From: Acidicapsa dinghuensis
Lineage (GTDB): Bacteria; Acidobacteriota; Terriglobia; Terriglobales; Acidobacteriaceae
Direction: 5' to 3'
NCBI RefSeq assembly: GCF_025685685.1
Contig: NZ_JAGSYH010000001.1
Coordinates: forward strand, 620,001 to 684,000
DNA: 64,000 bases
The notes below the pieces were generated by a model, which saw only the letters and a program-made list of their open reading frames with translations, was not told the DNA's origin and made no database searches. The position numbers were made by a program, and so were the translations under genes. Positions 63,760-64,000 of this stretch are shown here, piece by piece (position 1 is the first letter of the stretch; each line of letters begins with the position of its first letter).

Positions 63760-64000
63760 GCAGAAACAACTTCACCGGCGGCTCTCCTTTCGAACCCATC
63801 ATCGGTTTCTCGCGCGCCGTGCGCGTTGGCAACGTTATCCATGTTGCTGGCACAGGTCCGGTTGGCGCTGACGATGCCGATGTCGAGACGCAGACGCGGC
63901 GCATCTTCGAGATTGCCAACGAAGTGCTTGGGCGTGCGGGAGCGTCTTTCAACGATGTCGTCCGCACCCGCATCTATCTCACTCATGTCGATGACTGGCA
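63756..64000 (+). CDS. RidA/YjgF-family protein, cut by the window end
   Basis: Partial: 81 full codons are visible from ATG 63756, opening MSRNNFTGGSPFEPIIGFSR, with the RidA-type strands AVRVGNVIHVAGTGPVG and the helix TRRIFEIANEVLGRAGASF then DVVRTRIYLTHVDDW. RidA-family members hydrolyse reactive enamine/imine intermediates, or bind ligands. The Arg needed for activity would lie beyond the edge. Coupled to the preceding membrane protein gene by ATGA. Confidence 0.85.
   Translation, partial: MSRNNFTGGSPFEPIIGFSRAVRVGNVIHVAGTGPVGADDADVETQTRRIFEIANEVLGRAGASFNDVVRTRIYLTHVDDW

Overview
The window reads as chromosome from a soil Acidobacteriota of the class Terriglobia (Acidobacteriaceae-like). 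This is an inference from gene content: an Oar-type TonB-dependent receptor with a carboxypeptidase-like N-terminal domain, a fused LptF-LptG permease, bacillithiol synthesis (bshA), a YXWGXW-repeat secreted protein, LytS/LytTR signalling and a flagellar cluster, all in G+C-rich DNA with short intergenic palindromes. No rRNA, recognisable intact tRNA, CRISPR array, transposase or integrase was seen. The left 3 kb stands out by its lower G+C and foreign codon use.

Layout. 0-3 kb: a tightly packed three-gene minus-strand operon of unrecognised proteins, one carrying a PD-(D/E)xK nuclease-like motif; this is the best candidate for an undescribed (defence-like) system. 3-9 kb: M20 amidohydrolase, FtsB-like divisome protein, phosphohexomutase, small membrane protein, BioY, and an MqnA/MqnD-family menaquinone protein, followed by a palindrome cluster. 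9-15 kb: degenerate receiver-GGDEF protein, an HMA metallochaperone separated from a CopA ATPase by one in-frame amber codon, and an LptF-LptG fusion. 15-22 kb: LytS-LytTR pair, TonB-dependent receptor, zinc-ribbon protein, MsbA-like ABC exporter. 22-28.6 kb: flagellar block, fliS-fliD-fliC on minus (sigma-28 promoter visible) and flbD-motA-motB on plus. 28.6-35.8 kb: TPR protein, metallophosphoesterase, SprT-like protease, GH29 fucosidase, YXWGXW protein, redoxin, Met-rich secreted protein.

36-43 kb: RibBA with a diverged GTP-cyclohydrolase half (an ordinary RibA sits at 59.9 kb), PepSY-like membrane protein, small basic protein, secreted esterase, hutH divergent from an Lrp/AsnC regulator, and a membrane diguanylate cyclase. 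43.9-47.8 kb: a TetR-HlyD-ABC-ABC2 efflux operon with 4-bp overlaps. 47.9-55 kb: beta-propeller GGDEF sensor, CNNM/CorC-like protein, orphan MacA-like adaptor, GSGD-repeat protein. 54.9-55.5 kb: a non-coding stretch with two copies of a conserved hairpin ending in T-runs, possibly a structured RNA. 55.5-64 kb: bshA, an ArsR-SRPBCC-reductase operon, LytS-like kinase, ribA, DinB-like protein, PNK-like kinase, gap, a membrane zinc-ribbon protein, and a RidA-family gene cut by the window edge.

Working themes are motility and c-di-GMP signalling, envelope biogenesis, copper and drug export, and cofactor supply. Coordinates and motifs were read from the sequence by eye; family names rest on motif recognition without database searches.
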